Positions 11,661-24,200 of a stretch of DNA of 64,000 nt are shown here, piece by piece. Under the pieces are notes generated by a model. That model saw only the letters and a program-made list of their open reading frames with translations, was not told the DNA's origin and made no database searches. The stretch is from Ophiocordyceps camponoti-saundersi (nom. inval.) (Eukaryota > Ascomycota > Sordariomycetes > Hypocreales > Ophiocordycipitaceae). Numbering within the stretch: position 1 is the first letter of the stretch; every line of letters starts with the position of its first letter. The DNA lies in assembly GCA_003339415.1 (NCBI GenBank), contig PDHQ01000018.1:62001-126000 (forward strand), read 5' to 3'. A program made the position numbers and the translations under genes.

Positions 11661-13063
11661 ATGAACAGAATCGCCCCAAGCACACGGTGGACATCGTTTG
11701 AGGGCTGGGATTACAATGGCATGAAAGACCGGCTGGAAGCTTTGCTCGCTAAACTTGACAAGAATGTTCTTTTGCGGCATGCAGAGCGGATCAAGGGTCA
11801 GAAGCTTACTTTGAGCCAGCCATTTTCAGCAGGGCAGTACTGGATATGTTTCGAGATGGTCGCTGAGGACGGAAGCCTTGTGATCGCTCGTGTGCGCTTG
11901 CCTCGACACCCGGAGACTCGACCTGAAGTTAGCGAAGGTGATGAACTGTACGCGATTGCGTGTGAGATTTCTACAATGCGGTTCGTGCGGCGAAAACTCC
12001 CGGGACTGGTTGTGCCCGAGATTTATGCCTACGAAAGCCCTGGATCGCAGCTTGCTACCTCTGCTGGCGCTGTTTACATGCTTTTGGAAGGCTTCTACGG
12101 GAATACGCTATACGACGTTGCGCCTGATCTATGTATTCTGTCTGTAAGTCCATCTTCCTCTTCTTGTTTTGCTTTCTCATGCTAGATTCCAATATGCGAT
12201 GTAGTTGATCGCTCTCTCACATGGCTCAGACTGCAGATCAAGAGCACATCATAACTCAGTGGACGATGGCACAAGCACTGCTAGCAACCTTGACATATCC
12301 CGAGATTGGCTCCATCTCCTCTATCACGGAGGAGGGCGAGCCTGTTATTGACAAGCTATCTACGGCTGCAGCTGAAGGACTCAATCCCCAAGGACCTTTC
12401 TCGAGTGCCATCGACTATTTCACGGCGCTTGGAGAAGCTGCCTTCTGTAGGGCTTCCCGCGACACAGCTCTTAACAGAGACACGTCGCAATTCCGCAAAC
12501 TCGGTGCCTTGGTCTTTATCAACATCGTGCGGAACACGACATTGTTTCAGTCATCTCAGCCACGATTTCCCCTTAATCATATGGATCTCGGCACGCAGAA
12601 CATCTTGGTTGACGACAAGTTCAACTTCTTAGCTATAATCGACTGGGAATTCGCCCAAACTGCTCCTTGGCAGGCGAATTACTACCCTATGCCCTTCCCA
12701 CTACTTTGGTCAGACGAAAAGGTCAAGTTCATTCTGGATGATCCCCAGCATATTGGGCATGGAAACGTGTCACGCCAGGTTATCGCAAGACGATTGTATA
12801 CTGAGAAGTTCCGAGAAGCCGAGCTTGCCCTCAGTAACCAAGAACGAGCTCTAGAAGGTTCATTCGCAGAGACCTTGCCGAGTCCTGCGTCACGGATTTA
12901 TGCTTGCTTCTGCAAGCTTAACGGCTGGCCGATACAAGATGCAGACATGATCCACGAGATGGTGCGATTGGCATTCGGGTTTGACGCCGACGGGATCGAG
13001 AAGCATCTCGAACACATAAAACATGAGGTACTGCAACATTGTAGTACTGCAGGTAATAATTAG
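11661..13063 (+). CDS. APH-family phosphotransferase-like protein
   Basis: Two exons, 11661-12143 and 12230-13063, give 438 residues. The 86-nt intron starts GTAAGT and ends CTCAG, and it joins the frame in phase 0. The protein has the kinase-like fold signature of fungal aminoglycoside phosphotransferase (APH) family proteins: the Brenner motif HMDLGTQN near residue 278 (catalytic Asp, metal-binding Asn) and a second metal-binding Asp in IDWEF near residue 299. Such proteins are abundant in filamentous fungi, are usually cytosolic, and their substrates are mostly unknown; antibiotic resistance should not be assumed. It lies directly beside the AT-rich block but shows no RIP damage. An alternative acceptor at 12184 would lengthen exon 2 but meets an in-frame stop (TAG at 12202-12204). 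Confidence 0.82.
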
Positions 13064-13817
13064 CTTCCCATTCGCCGAATCTTGGATTGTTGGCCGAGAA
13101 AGCCGGACAATGATTACTTTCTTCTTGCACATGCTAGCGAATTGTCTGTTGTGACAGCTTCGGATGTGCCGTCGACGCGGAAAGGTGCATGATACACCGC
13201 CTGACGCGGAAGAAGCTGTGATGGTTCGCTGTGCTCTGTTTAGGTGACTCACAATGCTTGCATTCCGATATATGACAGTGTTGGTGGCTACTCAGACGCA
13301 CTTAATCTTGAACGTGAAAATCATAATGCTTGAAGCATAGCACAATCAAAGTCTAATAAGGTGGAGTGGTTAGGTCGAAGCGCCAGATAAGCATGCATCA
13401 GGTCTGCAGTTGAATCCTTCCACCAACGTCCCTCAGTTGAACCTTGTCGGCGATACGCCGTAAGGGAAGTGCCCGAAAGGATACGATCATGCGACTATAA
13501 CCACCCACGCCTTTATTCCCGTCACGCTTCGCAGGCGCCAGCGTCAAAGATCCGAGATGTGAGTCACTCGCAAGTTATGACAGAGCGATGGCCTCTTAGC
13601 CAGCGAGAAATACGATATTAACAGACATCTCTAAGATGAATTGTAATATTCTTACAGAAGCAGTTGTTCAGTAACATATAAGATCACAGCCACTTTACCA
13701 CCTCCGAACCAAAACCTTTCTCAACTCACCCGTCTTTCTTCTTCACCCTTTAGTCGTTCAGTCACGAGCCCAATCCCTCATCAATCAAAACACCTTACTT
13801 GGCCTTGCCATTACACC
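13064..13817. other. Intergenic, nothing recognised
   Basis: Ordinary base composition with no frame that looks coding. The part from about 13,690 to 13,817 is C/T-rich with several CACC and TCAATCAAAACACC stretches, typical of a fungal 5' leader, and it runs into the short reading frame at 13818. Confidence 0.6.
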
Positions 13818-13901
13818 ATGCCTTCTTCCAACAATCAAGCTCAATGCTCCAAGTGCGGCGCGGTGTATGGCCAGGGCCGATCTCACACTTGCAGCAAATG
13901 A
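13818..13901 (+). CDS. Tiny Cys-rich reading frame, possible gene fragment
   Basis: A 27-codon frame starts in a good context (ACACCATGC) after a pyrimidine-rich leader. It encodes a zinc-ribbon-like spacing Cys-x2-Cys followed by His-x-Cys (CSKCGAVYGQGRSHTC) and stops at TGA 13899-13901. The sequence after the stop contains a GTACGG donor-like site and later AG sites, so the gene could be longer if the stop results from a mutation. I do not recognise the family. It could be a real micropeptide, a truncated zinc-binding protein or chance. Confidence 0.25.
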   Translation: MPSSNNQAQCSKCGAVYGQGRSHTCSK

Positions 13902-14324
13902 ATGCCCCGAGGTACGGTTAAGAATGGACTTCGTTATTCACATCGCGTTACTGACTTGAAGTACCTAGCGAGCTTCTGAGCCGAAATCCCGCGACGAGGA
14001 CGTGGTAGCTTTAGGCGATGTTTGGGATGGCATCTCCAACCACTATTGCCTAGGAAGGGGAGAATGGGCTCTTGGGTCATTTTATCGAGTGTCAACAGGT
14101 GATTCGATGTATAGAATTATCAAGTGACTTCTGATTCTCAACTTTGGTAAGGTTGGCGTATGTAGTGTCGCCATATTTTTCGCACCGCCACACTGGACAA
14201 GAAAGGGAGCACCCTCCCAAGTGCAGGGCACACAAATGTCCTTGCATCTCGTAATAACAGCAAACTGCTTGCAAAAAGTAGAGTTCTGCTAGCAGGTCTT
14301 CTCGACGCGAGTATAGATGCCTTG
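13902..14324. other. Intergenic, downstream of the CHAT gene
   Basis: No supported gene. Short frames on both strands lack known motifs. The right-hand part is probably the 3' UTR of the minus-strand CHAT gene. Confidence 0.5.
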
Positions 14325-17300
14325 TTATATCCCAAAGTGAATGTATGGAACCCAAGCTGGCGTTTCTGATAGCCGTTGTGAGTGGACGACTACATCTCGT
14401 CCTCTATCTGTTGTCCCCGCGTGAACACGCTCTAGACATACCCATTCATCCCGAAGACTCCGGACCGCCAAATGCAGACCCGAACTCACAGATCCGTCGT
14501 TCAGGCCGTTCTCACTAAGCGACCGGTAGAATAGCTTGGCCACGTCCACGCAGAGGCTGTCATCGACTTCCCATAGCGTGCCTATAACATGCCGGAATCC
14601 TGCTAAATGGAGGGCGCTGGCGAGATGAATGCCTTCATCAGCTGTTTCGTTTTCCGGGTTTTGCCCCGTATCGCACGCCGAAAGATAGGCAAGGAAGGGA
14701 AAGTTGGAGCTTAGATCGGTCTCGATAAGGTCTGCCACTATTAACGGGTGTTCTTCCCAGTCCTCCAAGAACAATCGGCTTCTTAACGGATCTGAATCAG
14801 TACTACCGTGGCCAGCGAAGTGAAAGATGTTGCACGTCGCCAACGCCGCCAGAACATCGCTTCGGATCGGTCGCGGCGATACTGCCGTTAAATTCAGGGG
14901 GCTTAAAGTGCATAAAGCTCGGACAGCGCTTATCTCGTCCGCCGCATGTATAAGGGAGCTTTGTCCCGGTGTCTCCTTCATTGAGGCCAGGGCAACAGTT
15001 GCGCTGCTTTTAGCTTCATAATGCTGGTCTTTGCCAGCCAAGTGACGTGATCTGATGATCGTCTTCACAGACGAGCTGTAGGATGAGATGACTCGGTCGA
15101 CAGCTGTATTGTTGTTTTCCGTTGCCATGTGATATCCGGCCGCATGAAGTGGAAACTTGCTCAGCGGCCCTGTGGCAATCCACCAAACGTGAGGCCAGGA
15201 ACTTGCTGTCGCTGGCTGATCACCGGCGAAGCCCAGGCTTGAAAGAACAGGTCCAACAACGACGTCCCAGAGCCACTGCAGAGTCTCGACAGATCGCACG
15301 TTGCCGAGTCGAGCAAGAATATCTGCTTTCGACAGTCGGGGGAGCGGTATGGCTCGGATGCCAGACCCTTCAATGATAAGCGCGTCGCATCGATGAGAAC
15401 TGACGTTGAGGGTTATGATAGGACCTGCTTCGGCCGCGCGACACAAGTCTTCCTCGGTAGGTGGTAGCAAAAACCGTTCAAACCCCGATTTAGTACGGAT
15501 CTCCTTTAAGAGTAGGGGCAGTCGGCGGCCAGCTTCGTAGCGTGAATCATAATTGGAAGAGGAGACTGCAGAGACTTTGCTACTATCAAGTTGGTTATTC
15601 GACGACGACGACGACGACGTCGTCGTACTGAGGCAACTCTTAAGCTCTTCAAATGACTTGGCCAACTGCGGATGTTGCTCGCGGAGGTCCGACAGGTCAG
15701 TACGAATGTCGCTGATGGAGCTGATGAGAATCCCGCGACCAGTCTCGAGTAGTTGCATGGCAGCCAATGCACCCTGGCCAAAGTGCAACGCAATAGCAGC
15801 GGCGTCGGACGAGATGCCGACGGCTTCGTAGACAATGTGTCTCTTGTCTGATGCCGACAAAGTCGTAGAGACGGAAAGGGGGATGAGGCTAACCGCCAAC
15901 TGGGCATCATTGCAAGATTCCCCGCCTCGTTGAAGAAGCCGAGAGCGAGAAAGGAGTCCGCGGCCAGCCATGATACGGATACCTATCGGGCTTATTTCCG
16001 ACCTCAGAGCCGACTGAAGACACTCGATAGACTCGTTGCAGTCTTCCATGGCACCCGTGCGGGAGAAACGACGGTCGAGATGAACTGCAAGGTTGTTAAG
16101 CCAGGAAAACCTATTTGGATGGTTGAAAGCAGTCGTCGCAATAGCCTTTCTGCATAAAGAGATGGCTTCTTCAATGTCCTCCATTCGCCCCGTGCGTGTG
16201 AAGCGATCGCTGAGAAGTAGCCCGAGGTTACTTAACCCTACCGATCGGTCGGGATGGTCAGCAGGTGTTGCCGTGAGGGACTGCCTGGCGACGCTGACAG
16301 CTTCTTCGAGGTCTTCTACCCTGTCCGTGCTTGAGAAGCGGTCGTATAGATGGTTGGCGAAGTTGACAAGGTATCTAGCTCGCATCGCATGGTCGAGAGG
16401 CACTGCCGCAATAGCATGCCTGGACAGACTGATGGCTTCATCAATGTCTTGAATCGCATTCGTGCGGGAGAAACGCCAATTGAGGCGATTTGCAAGATTA
16501 CCCAACGATGCTAATCGATCCGGATGATCAAGAGGCAGCACTGCAATAGCCTGCCTGGTTAAACTAATCGCTTCTTCAAGGTCTTCCATTGCGCCCGTGC
16601 TTAAGAAACGTTGGCCGAGAAGATTGCAAATTTTATCCAAACGTCTTGGTCGGTCGGAATCGTCCAGAGGAGTTGTGGCAATGGACTGTCGACTAACGCT
16701 GATAGATTCGTCAAGGTCCTCTATAGTGCCTTTGCGCGAGAACAGTTGTCCGAGAAGCTGCCCGAGGTGGCTTAACGTTTCTGGCCGATACACGTCATCA
16801 AGGGGAGAAGTTGCAACAGCTTGTCGAGTGATGCGGATAGCTTCTTCAAGGTAGTCCACCGCATCGGTACGCGAATAGTAGTTGTACAGATCAGTCCCAA
16901 CAGAATTCAGGCATTCTGACAGGCTGGGGTTATCGCCAGGCAGTGCTGCAATAATCTCTCTGCCTATAGATATAGCTTCTTTCGCATCCTCAATCATGTC
17001 TGCACGTTTGAAACGGGTGCTTAGACAGTTCCGGATGTTGCGTAAGAATTGTACTCTGACCGGATTGTCGAGAGGGATCTTATTAAGAACATCCCTGTTT
17101 AGAAACATAACTTCTTCGACGTCTCCTATCGTACCTGTCGTTGGACATTCGTAAAAACTCTCGATGAATGTTTCTGGTCCATCTGGAGGTTCTTCTGTTA
17201 TCCAATCCTCTGATCGAAGTATTCTTCTTGTTTTCAAATGTCTACTAGTCTGTCGCAAGACCGTCTGTCGAGGACCACCACCTAGTTGCCAACCAATCTG

Positions 17301-17915
17301 CCGACCAGCAGGCAGAGGTAATTCGTTGCTGATGGAATGCACCCAAACCTGGATATCCCACACGTAATTCGTCCAACCTGGAAAGTACGCCAAAGGAAAT
17401 ATCCCGATCTCTATTATATCTGTTGTCGGCGTGAGGGACTCTAGCCAGGCATAAAGAGCGGTGCTTCTATCGTCCTCTTCAGCTGCAACTCCAAGTTTCC
17501 ACTCACTAATGTGACATTGTGGCAGATCGTCGGCTCGTTTGTTCCTAAGGAACGCGAAAAGATCCGGGCTAGAGTCTTGATCCTTTATCAGGCCAAGGGC
17601 GAACAATGTGTGAGAGTTGGCATATAGGTCATCCGATTGGAACTCTTGATTACACCATCCTATCAAGTTATTAGTATTTTATCTAGAGATTGTTGTTTTT
17701 CCGCCACCAAGTTTCTTGCCTTGATCACAGGACCAAATCTTGATCGTCAGATGCTTCAGCTGCCCGGGTCCGATATTGAAAGTAAGATAGGGCTGAAGAG
17801 GAGTGTTTTGGTCGTATGTCTCTAAGCCTGTCCTGGAGAACCGACTTGGCTCGTCGAGCACGAACCCGGCAAGCGATTCCCCAAGTGAGGCAACGTCCGA
17901 TGTCGTCATGGACAT
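14325..17915 (-). CDS. TPR-CHAT protein (caspase-like peptidase domain with tetratricopeptide repeats)
   Basis: Two exons, 17720-17915 and 14325-17659, give 1,176 residues. The 60-nt intron has a GC donor (CAAG|GCAAGA), a perfect TACTAAT branch and a GATAG acceptor. The start ATG sits in CACCATGTCC. Residues about 1-210 form a beta-rich N-terminal region with no assigned domain. Residues about 270-620 are at least eight degenerate 45-residue TPR-like units, each with an AI.L.RQAIA-type helix followed by DHPDR or a variant. The C-terminal CHAT domain (about 790-1176) has the likely catalytic dyad His in HFAGHG (near 1016) and Cys in LSAC (near 1061), and ends in the family-typical WVPYIHFG. 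CHAT domains are related to caspases and separase. In bacteria TPR-CHAT proteases act in defence; in fungi they belong to large, mostly uncharacterised families. A Ser/Asp-rich linker (about 730-750) separates the repeats from CHAT. Confidence 0.88.
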
Positions 17916-19546
17916 GGTGATTGACTGTTATTCTCAGAACATGATGTTGTTGGGAGAAGCCTTGGGAGCATAGAACAACGAGGGGTAGGGATCGAGCAAA
18001 CGAGGCTATAAATAATGCGGAAGGAAGCCTGGTTTCCATGCTAGTTACCTATGAAATGGAAGAATCCTAAGCGTCAGCCTGCTTATGTTGCTGCACCCCT
18101 TCGCTTCTTCCAACTTGAAGCCAACCTTACGCGGCACGCCTCAGATGTAACGCCAACTGCAGGATGAGCCCGGAGTAAGCCTCGGACTATGACCTTCTGT
18201 TCCTTTTTTTCGGTGTTGGATGACCTACCCGTAGGGGCTCAGCTCAAAAGGCTGTGCTCGGCGCAGTCTTCCGCCAGCCTCGGAACTGTGTAACCTCACA
18301 GCGTACATGCACGACACGAACAGCCCTGTTAGGCGTCTATCACATATCACGGCTGTTGGAACCTCCGCCTCATCACTGCCTCTCCCGCATCGCCGCGAGA
18401 ATCAGATCATACGTTTAGAATCTCAAAGTTGGGACCACGGAGCCACTTCTCCTACGATCAACGAGCCGTCGCTACGCGATACTCGTCCCTCTTCCATACT
18501 CTATGCTGGTCAATATGTACGAACTGACTACACTTAAATTCTCAGGTAGTGAACAAGACCGAGCACTTAAAGTTGCCGCACTAGGTGACTGTTGCCTTAG
18601 AGTAATCGCTAATCATGGGGCGTGGATATCTGAGACGACATGTTTACTTAGACTACAGTGAAGTATAAGATCGGCCACCCGCAGTGTTGCAAATGGGCTA
18701 GATACAATCCCACTCAAGCCTAGGTACATGTGTGCGTACGGACACGAACACAGAAAGCGTCGTCTTCGCCGTCAACGTCCTTTAAAGAGACATTCTGGTG
18801 GATTGACTGCCGTACCCGATATGCGTCGACGATTGGAACGAACCGTTATCGAGGGACGAGCCTGAGGCTAGGATGAGTCTGCTTTGGCCTTGGCTCGGAT
18901 ATCGTGACACTGGCGCCTGACATGATTGCGGAGCCGAGTGTTGTCGTGATTGCGGGCATCGGATAACAGTCCCGGCAAGTCGGGAATTCCATTCACTGTA
19001 TTTCAAGCTGAAGTCAAGCTTCTCCAGTCGACTGATGTTGGAAACAAGGTTGAAAACTTTACAGGTTACGCGACTCGGCTGAATTCGAGCTGTATAAAAA
19101 TAGCTCCTAAACTATGTACTAGCTATAACCATGAGACAGTCTTGTTGTGCTATAGAGTTGTTCCCCGCCGCTCAAGTGTTAGCTGCTAGAGTTGGCCCTT
19201 GAGTAGTCTTGACTGGTAGCATAGGAAGCTGTACTGAAAGGTAGTCATCATCTCGGTTGATTTGATGCACAAGTCACACAGTCATTAACATCTTAGCATA
19301 CTATGAAGACCATGTCGAATATGTTGATATTTTCCGCCTAAACCGAAAAAACCATTCTGGTTCCTGTGTTATGTAGTCATAAAATGGACCACGCTGTGGT
19401 TGGTTCGCCCGGTGCTGCACATATATCACGGCCACTACAACGCTTACGGTCAGTCCACAATGATCAGGAACAGGTTGTTTTGGGGAACTCGAAGAGTCAG
19501 TCGCGCTCTATGAACCCTATCTGATAATGTTTCCTTTTCCAGAGCC
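17916..19546. other. Intergenic: upstream of the CHAT gene and downstream of the LysM gene
   Basis: About 1.6 kb of normal composition. A TATAAATA match lies at 18005-18012 about 90 bp upstream of the CHAT start, though it is on the opposite strand to that gene. Short frames (for example 18307-18537 and 18950-19189) have no recognisable motif or codon bias. I see no gene here. Confidence 0.6.
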
Positions 19547-20775
19547 TCAGAGGACAGAAACACAGGCGTTGGCGTTAGCCCATAACGAAGCACAGCTGCT
19601 GCCGGCTTTCGGGTTCCAACGTGTAAACTCATACAGAGAAATGCCATAGCGACGCGTGATTTCCAGGCAGTTCTCGCCTTGCTTTACAAAATGAAAGCTT
19701 TTGCAGTTTCCGACAATGTCTGGCTGCGTAGGAAGTGGCGTCTGGATCCCACCGTCTCCCTTCGTTGATGACGGCTCGTGACCGATGATTGAGACGCAAG
19801 CATTGGCATTGGCCCAAAGTGCACTACAGTTCTTGCCGACGGAAGGATTCCACTCTATAAACTGGCTGACGCTGATGCCGTTTTTAGAAGCGACTCCATC
19901 GCAGCCTTCGCTGGGTTGAACGAGATAGAATCGATCGCAATTCTCGACTATACCCGGCTGTATAGGCTCTGGCGTGTTAATACCTGAGAATAGTGGTTAG
20001 CAACGTGCATGCGCATATATCGATTCTTATTACAACGATTCCCTACCATTAGAAGGCCGAGTCGTTGACGGCACCAGCGTCCCATTCACGCCTATGCATA
20101 CACTATAGCCGAGCCATAAGTTTTTGCAATCTAGGCCTTGTGTTAGAGAACGTTCCCTGCTTTCATATACTCTGCTCTGCATCTTACTGTTTCCAACAGC
20201 TGGATTCCACGAGAAACTGGATAACCAGTTAACATACTAGAATTCTTGTTGGGGATTGGATAAACCAAACTTACAACTGCTCAAGAGTAAAGCTGTTAGA
20301 GTACTTGTTTATAATCTTCAAGCAAGTATCACCGCTCGCGACGAGATGGTAGCTGGTACCTATAAAACTGATCAGAATGGACCTCCAGGAACATCGCAGT
20401 AGTCTTACAATCACCAGTCAGGCCGTCCTGCGTGGGAGAAGGCGGCGCTGGACGCGTCATGTCTACAGATCGGGCCATGACAGAGACTGGGATTCCATCG
20501 CTGCTGCTGCTGGGGGAAGGCGAGGGACGAGCCAGAGTTTCTGCACTCTGCTGGATGCAATACTTTCGGCCAGCTTCCAGTTTCGCACCCTTCTTGATAC
20601 CGGGGTTGTAGCTAAGGAAAACGGACTCCTGTATGCCCCAGTCTTCTGCCATAGACAGAGTATCATCAAACCGTCCGGCCTCCGCGAGGAAAGTACAGCG
20701 ATCGCGCCGAAGAATCGAGGCGTCAACTGCCGTGCTGAAGCAAAGTGCAATGAGTAGAAGAAGTTGATTCACCAT
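19547..20775 (-). CDS. Secreted protein with four LysM domains
   Basis: Five exons, 20409-20775, 20275-20359, 20188-20216, 20047-20136 and 19547-19983, give 335 residues. All four introns (49-63 nt) keep frame; the third ends in CACAAG. The start Met precedes a hydrophobic signal peptide (LLLLIALCFSTAVDA). Four LysM units follow, near residues 27-80, 123-175, 205-252 and 282-335, each with the fungal pattern of Cys, a Gly-Asp-x-Cys or related turn, x-Asn-Pro, and a closing Trp-x-x-x-Cys-Val. A Ser/Pro-rich linker separates units 1 and 2. LysM domains bind chitin oligosaccharides; fungal LysM effectors protect hyphae or mask chitin. The neighbour on the same strand is a chitinase-related protein, matching the known clustering of LysM genes with subgroup-C chitinases. 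Confidence 0.9.
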
Positions 20776-21234
20776 GATGACGATGTCTGTTGACTTTGGC
20801 TGGCTGCTTGTGGGTGGTAGTATGAGCCACATGGGTAGGTATTTATAGAGAAGCACGGAAGACTTATCAAGCAGACAAAGGATCGAAGTTATCGTATACA
20901 CGAAGTCAGAGCTTCGTCCTTTCCAACTGGATCAGAAGCTTTTAGGCTCGGTCCCATGGGGTTAATATTACATGTATGCTTAACGCCGTATCTCGGAAAC
21001 TGCTGTATCGGACCACACATCGCCTCTCGCTCGTATCGAATATTAACATGGCTTGGCTAGTTCTTATCTCCTCCTTTCCCATCTTTTGTTCTCCGACTTG
21101 CTCTTTGCTTCCACCCCTTCTCTCTTACCCTTTGCGTTCCCAATCCTCCTGATTTCCTTGTTCAACTTCAGACCTCAAAGTTTCTGCTGGGGCCGGGCCA
21201 CCTCTCTCCTTTTTAAAACAACTCACCGTCCATC
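20776..21234. promoter_or_regulatory. Upstream region of the LysM gene
   Basis: 459 bp between two minus-strand genes. It must hold the LysM promoter and the 3' UTR of the chitinase-related gene. The stretch 21050-21230 is strongly C/T-rich on the plus strand. No specific binding site is identifiable. Confidence 0.4.
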
Positions 21235-24200
21235 TCAATCTTCAGGGAATAATACTCGACATGGTTCTGCCTTGCGTATGTTCTGGAAGCCGTCTAAATC
21301 ATAAGTCGAGTTTGTAAGGCACAGAGCGTTGTAACCGCCGTTTAGTCTATAGACGCCGTTTTGTCCAAAGGTATTCAGGGCACATAAAACAGAGTCCCAA
21401 CCTGCAGGCTTCTCTGTCGATGCTAAAAAGCTGTAATCTTTGGCATTCCACCATTTTCTCGATGTTGTGACGTTATTTATAGCAGACCAAGTGAAGTTTC
21501 TTCGAAACACCCATGAAGTACGCATGCCAGAGCGTCTCGGCATCCCGTCTGGCATTGGCATTATGCCAGGATACTCCGTTGGACGCTGCTTTGTCCACCC
21601 CTGCTTGGCTGCCGTTGACCATTCTATATGAAGGACTCTTGTTAGTAACCGAAGAGAAAAAAAAAAGCAGGAGCCGTTTCTTTACTTCTGCTGTCCCTCC
21701 AAGGCACCCAGCTTTCAGTTCGTTTGTTTTTTCCCGGAACCGGCTCCATCTGGCCCCAATTTGATACGAGGTGTTGGAGGAGCTCTTTGGTTGGAATCAT
21801 TAGTATTGCAGAAATATGCTCTGACAAAGAACCGGAAGTAACAGGCCCAGACACATACTATGGCAGCCTGCATCGTTCCACTGTAAGCTCTGAAAGGCCG
21901 GCACGCAGAGCCTGGGTTCAGGAGAGCGATAGATCGCGCCGAAGAACGTATCGCTCCCCTCCTCTACAATGGGAGGCAAAGCGGCGTTACAAGACGTTTT
22001 GACCTGGCGCCCGGTCTGAATTCTGTATAGACTATTCTGACCTTCGCAGAAATTAGAAGGACACTTGCCTCTCCTTCTTCTTCTTGTGCTTATCTCGTCG
22101 TCAGAGAATGTTAGTACTTTCGGGAAAGGAACCAGTTTCTGCCATGTTTGACAGAGGCCTGGCACTTTCACATCTGTGTGATTTGCTTTCCCAGCAATGA
22201 GAGTAGGGCCAAACAGGTCGCAGTTGTCTTTCAGAGATTTGCGTGAGTTACCTCGTCCTTGCTCTTCTGCGTACCTAGGTATGAATGAAGATACCGTATC
22301 GAGGAGGGTGACTTACACCGGAGCTCCGGAAGTCTAATCTTCTGACGTTGTCTCTTCGCCGGACAAGAAAGCGGATTTTGAAAGACTGGCTTGTTTCTTC
22401 TACTCCCTGAGACGCAAATTAGTTCTTCATGACACTTGCGTTATCGTCCTCACTGCTTCGTCGGAGAGCCATACCGCGCTTGGGAGCTCTCGCAAGTATA
22501 GATCTCTTGTCTTTAATTTCTAGAGCTGTCAACTCTGGAATGATTGCTTCTGTAAGGTTCTCCGACTGGCGCTCAACTTCTGCTGCTTCATCATGGTTTC
22601 TCCATGGGACCGACCCTGTTACCGGCCCGTAGATGTTAATGCGCTTATCAGGATAAAAGACCTCGCGAGGTTCAAGAGCCCAGCCGACGATGTCTAGGAT
22701 AAAAGCTTTGGCCGTGTATCCTAGATTGTAAATGAGGTAGACACCATACGAGTACTTGACCTCGTCTGAATCGTGGTGAACCTGGCTAGTGGCCTGAAAA
22801 GATAGACCTCCTACAAGGTAGCCGGAAAGCTGTGCGTCTACCAGCGTCAAGCCCAAGGACAATGCTCCACCTCCAATCTTTATTCCGAAGTTTACCTATC
22901 AGCATTCAAGGGTTACCAACAGTCTCGCTCGTTTAAGCTGGCTTGTATGGAGAGTCCCAGGAGACTCATTCATACCTGAGGCTGTACTGTAACATCAAGT
23001 CCCGCATCAAGCTGCACATCGGCTTCGAAGAATGGCTCTAGAATGTTGCGATCCGGGACTGACGACTCGCTCTTGATGCCATATAGCTGCTCGAATTTCT
23101 TGCTGGCCTCATGCTCTTGTGGCCAGTAGACTTCGGCTTTCCCGAAATTAACACGAGCACCGGCTCGTGCTTGGCCGGATAATGTGATTCGGCCTTGGAT
23201 CTAGACAGACAGCTACAACGTCAGCAATCGGAGCTCACTACGAGGGTAATCTGCAGTGTGTCTTACCTGTCCGTAGATATCCAGTGAAGGTCCAATAGCG
23301 ATGAGTCCCTTTATTGCCAGGCCCGGGTAGGCTATCGTGTCAACTATTTGCGTTCTCTGCGAGTTGTATTCCATCTCTGCACTTCCAGCCATGCGAAGAC
23401 CCAGGTAAATATCTGGCTCCATGCTCAGGTAGGCGTAAGCGTCGGGCATGCTAGGCGGAATGATGGTTCCGGAGAAGTAGTAGGCATAAGACACGTCAAG
23501 GCTGACGGCCGCCTCAAGCTCGATCTCAAGGCTTGCGGCTGTTCTTCTTCCTGTACATCTGTTTCTCGGGGGAAGATTCCTCGAATTAGCTTTGCTAGCC
23601 AAATGGACTTTATTTAGAGATGTGAAGAATCCAGTGACGTTGGATGCATATACAATAAGGCTCGCAGTCACTCACCCGCTCGTGGACCTGAAGAGATGGA
23701 TTGAGTCTTCCCAGGAGAGCCTCAGAACACTAAAGCTTGTAGCTGTCATGTCTTTCTAACGAATAGGAGCACGACTCAGTCAGAGAGGGTGAATGGAGGA
23801 TAGGGGATAGGAGACATATATACCAGCCTCTCGAGCCAATCTGCAAATTCCCCCCACCAACGCTTGCGAAGTCGAAGACCTCTGTTGCTCAACACCTGGG
23901 TGGCATGGACTGCGTCTTTGCGCTTCGCATACGTCTGGTCTCGAAGGACAGCTTTGTTTACTCGAGCTTGCCAGTCGTCAACCTTATCAGGCATCCTACT
24001 GTGCAGGTCCCGTTTGCGCCTCGCTTCCGAAATACTTATCTCCTCCCAGTAGCCGCGGAGGTTGGTATAGTCGACGCGAATGTTGATGGGGTGATTTTCC
24101 TTCTTTTTCTGGATGGCCTGAAAGTTGTAGTCGATCTTCACCTCGTATACCGGATCAGAGAGCCTCTCTGCCCGACGGTGAAGAAGGTGGTGTTTTGGTA

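Noticed and set aside
18003..18015. TATAAATA as the CHAT gene TATA box
   Set aside because: It is on the opposite strand to the gene; kept only as a note.
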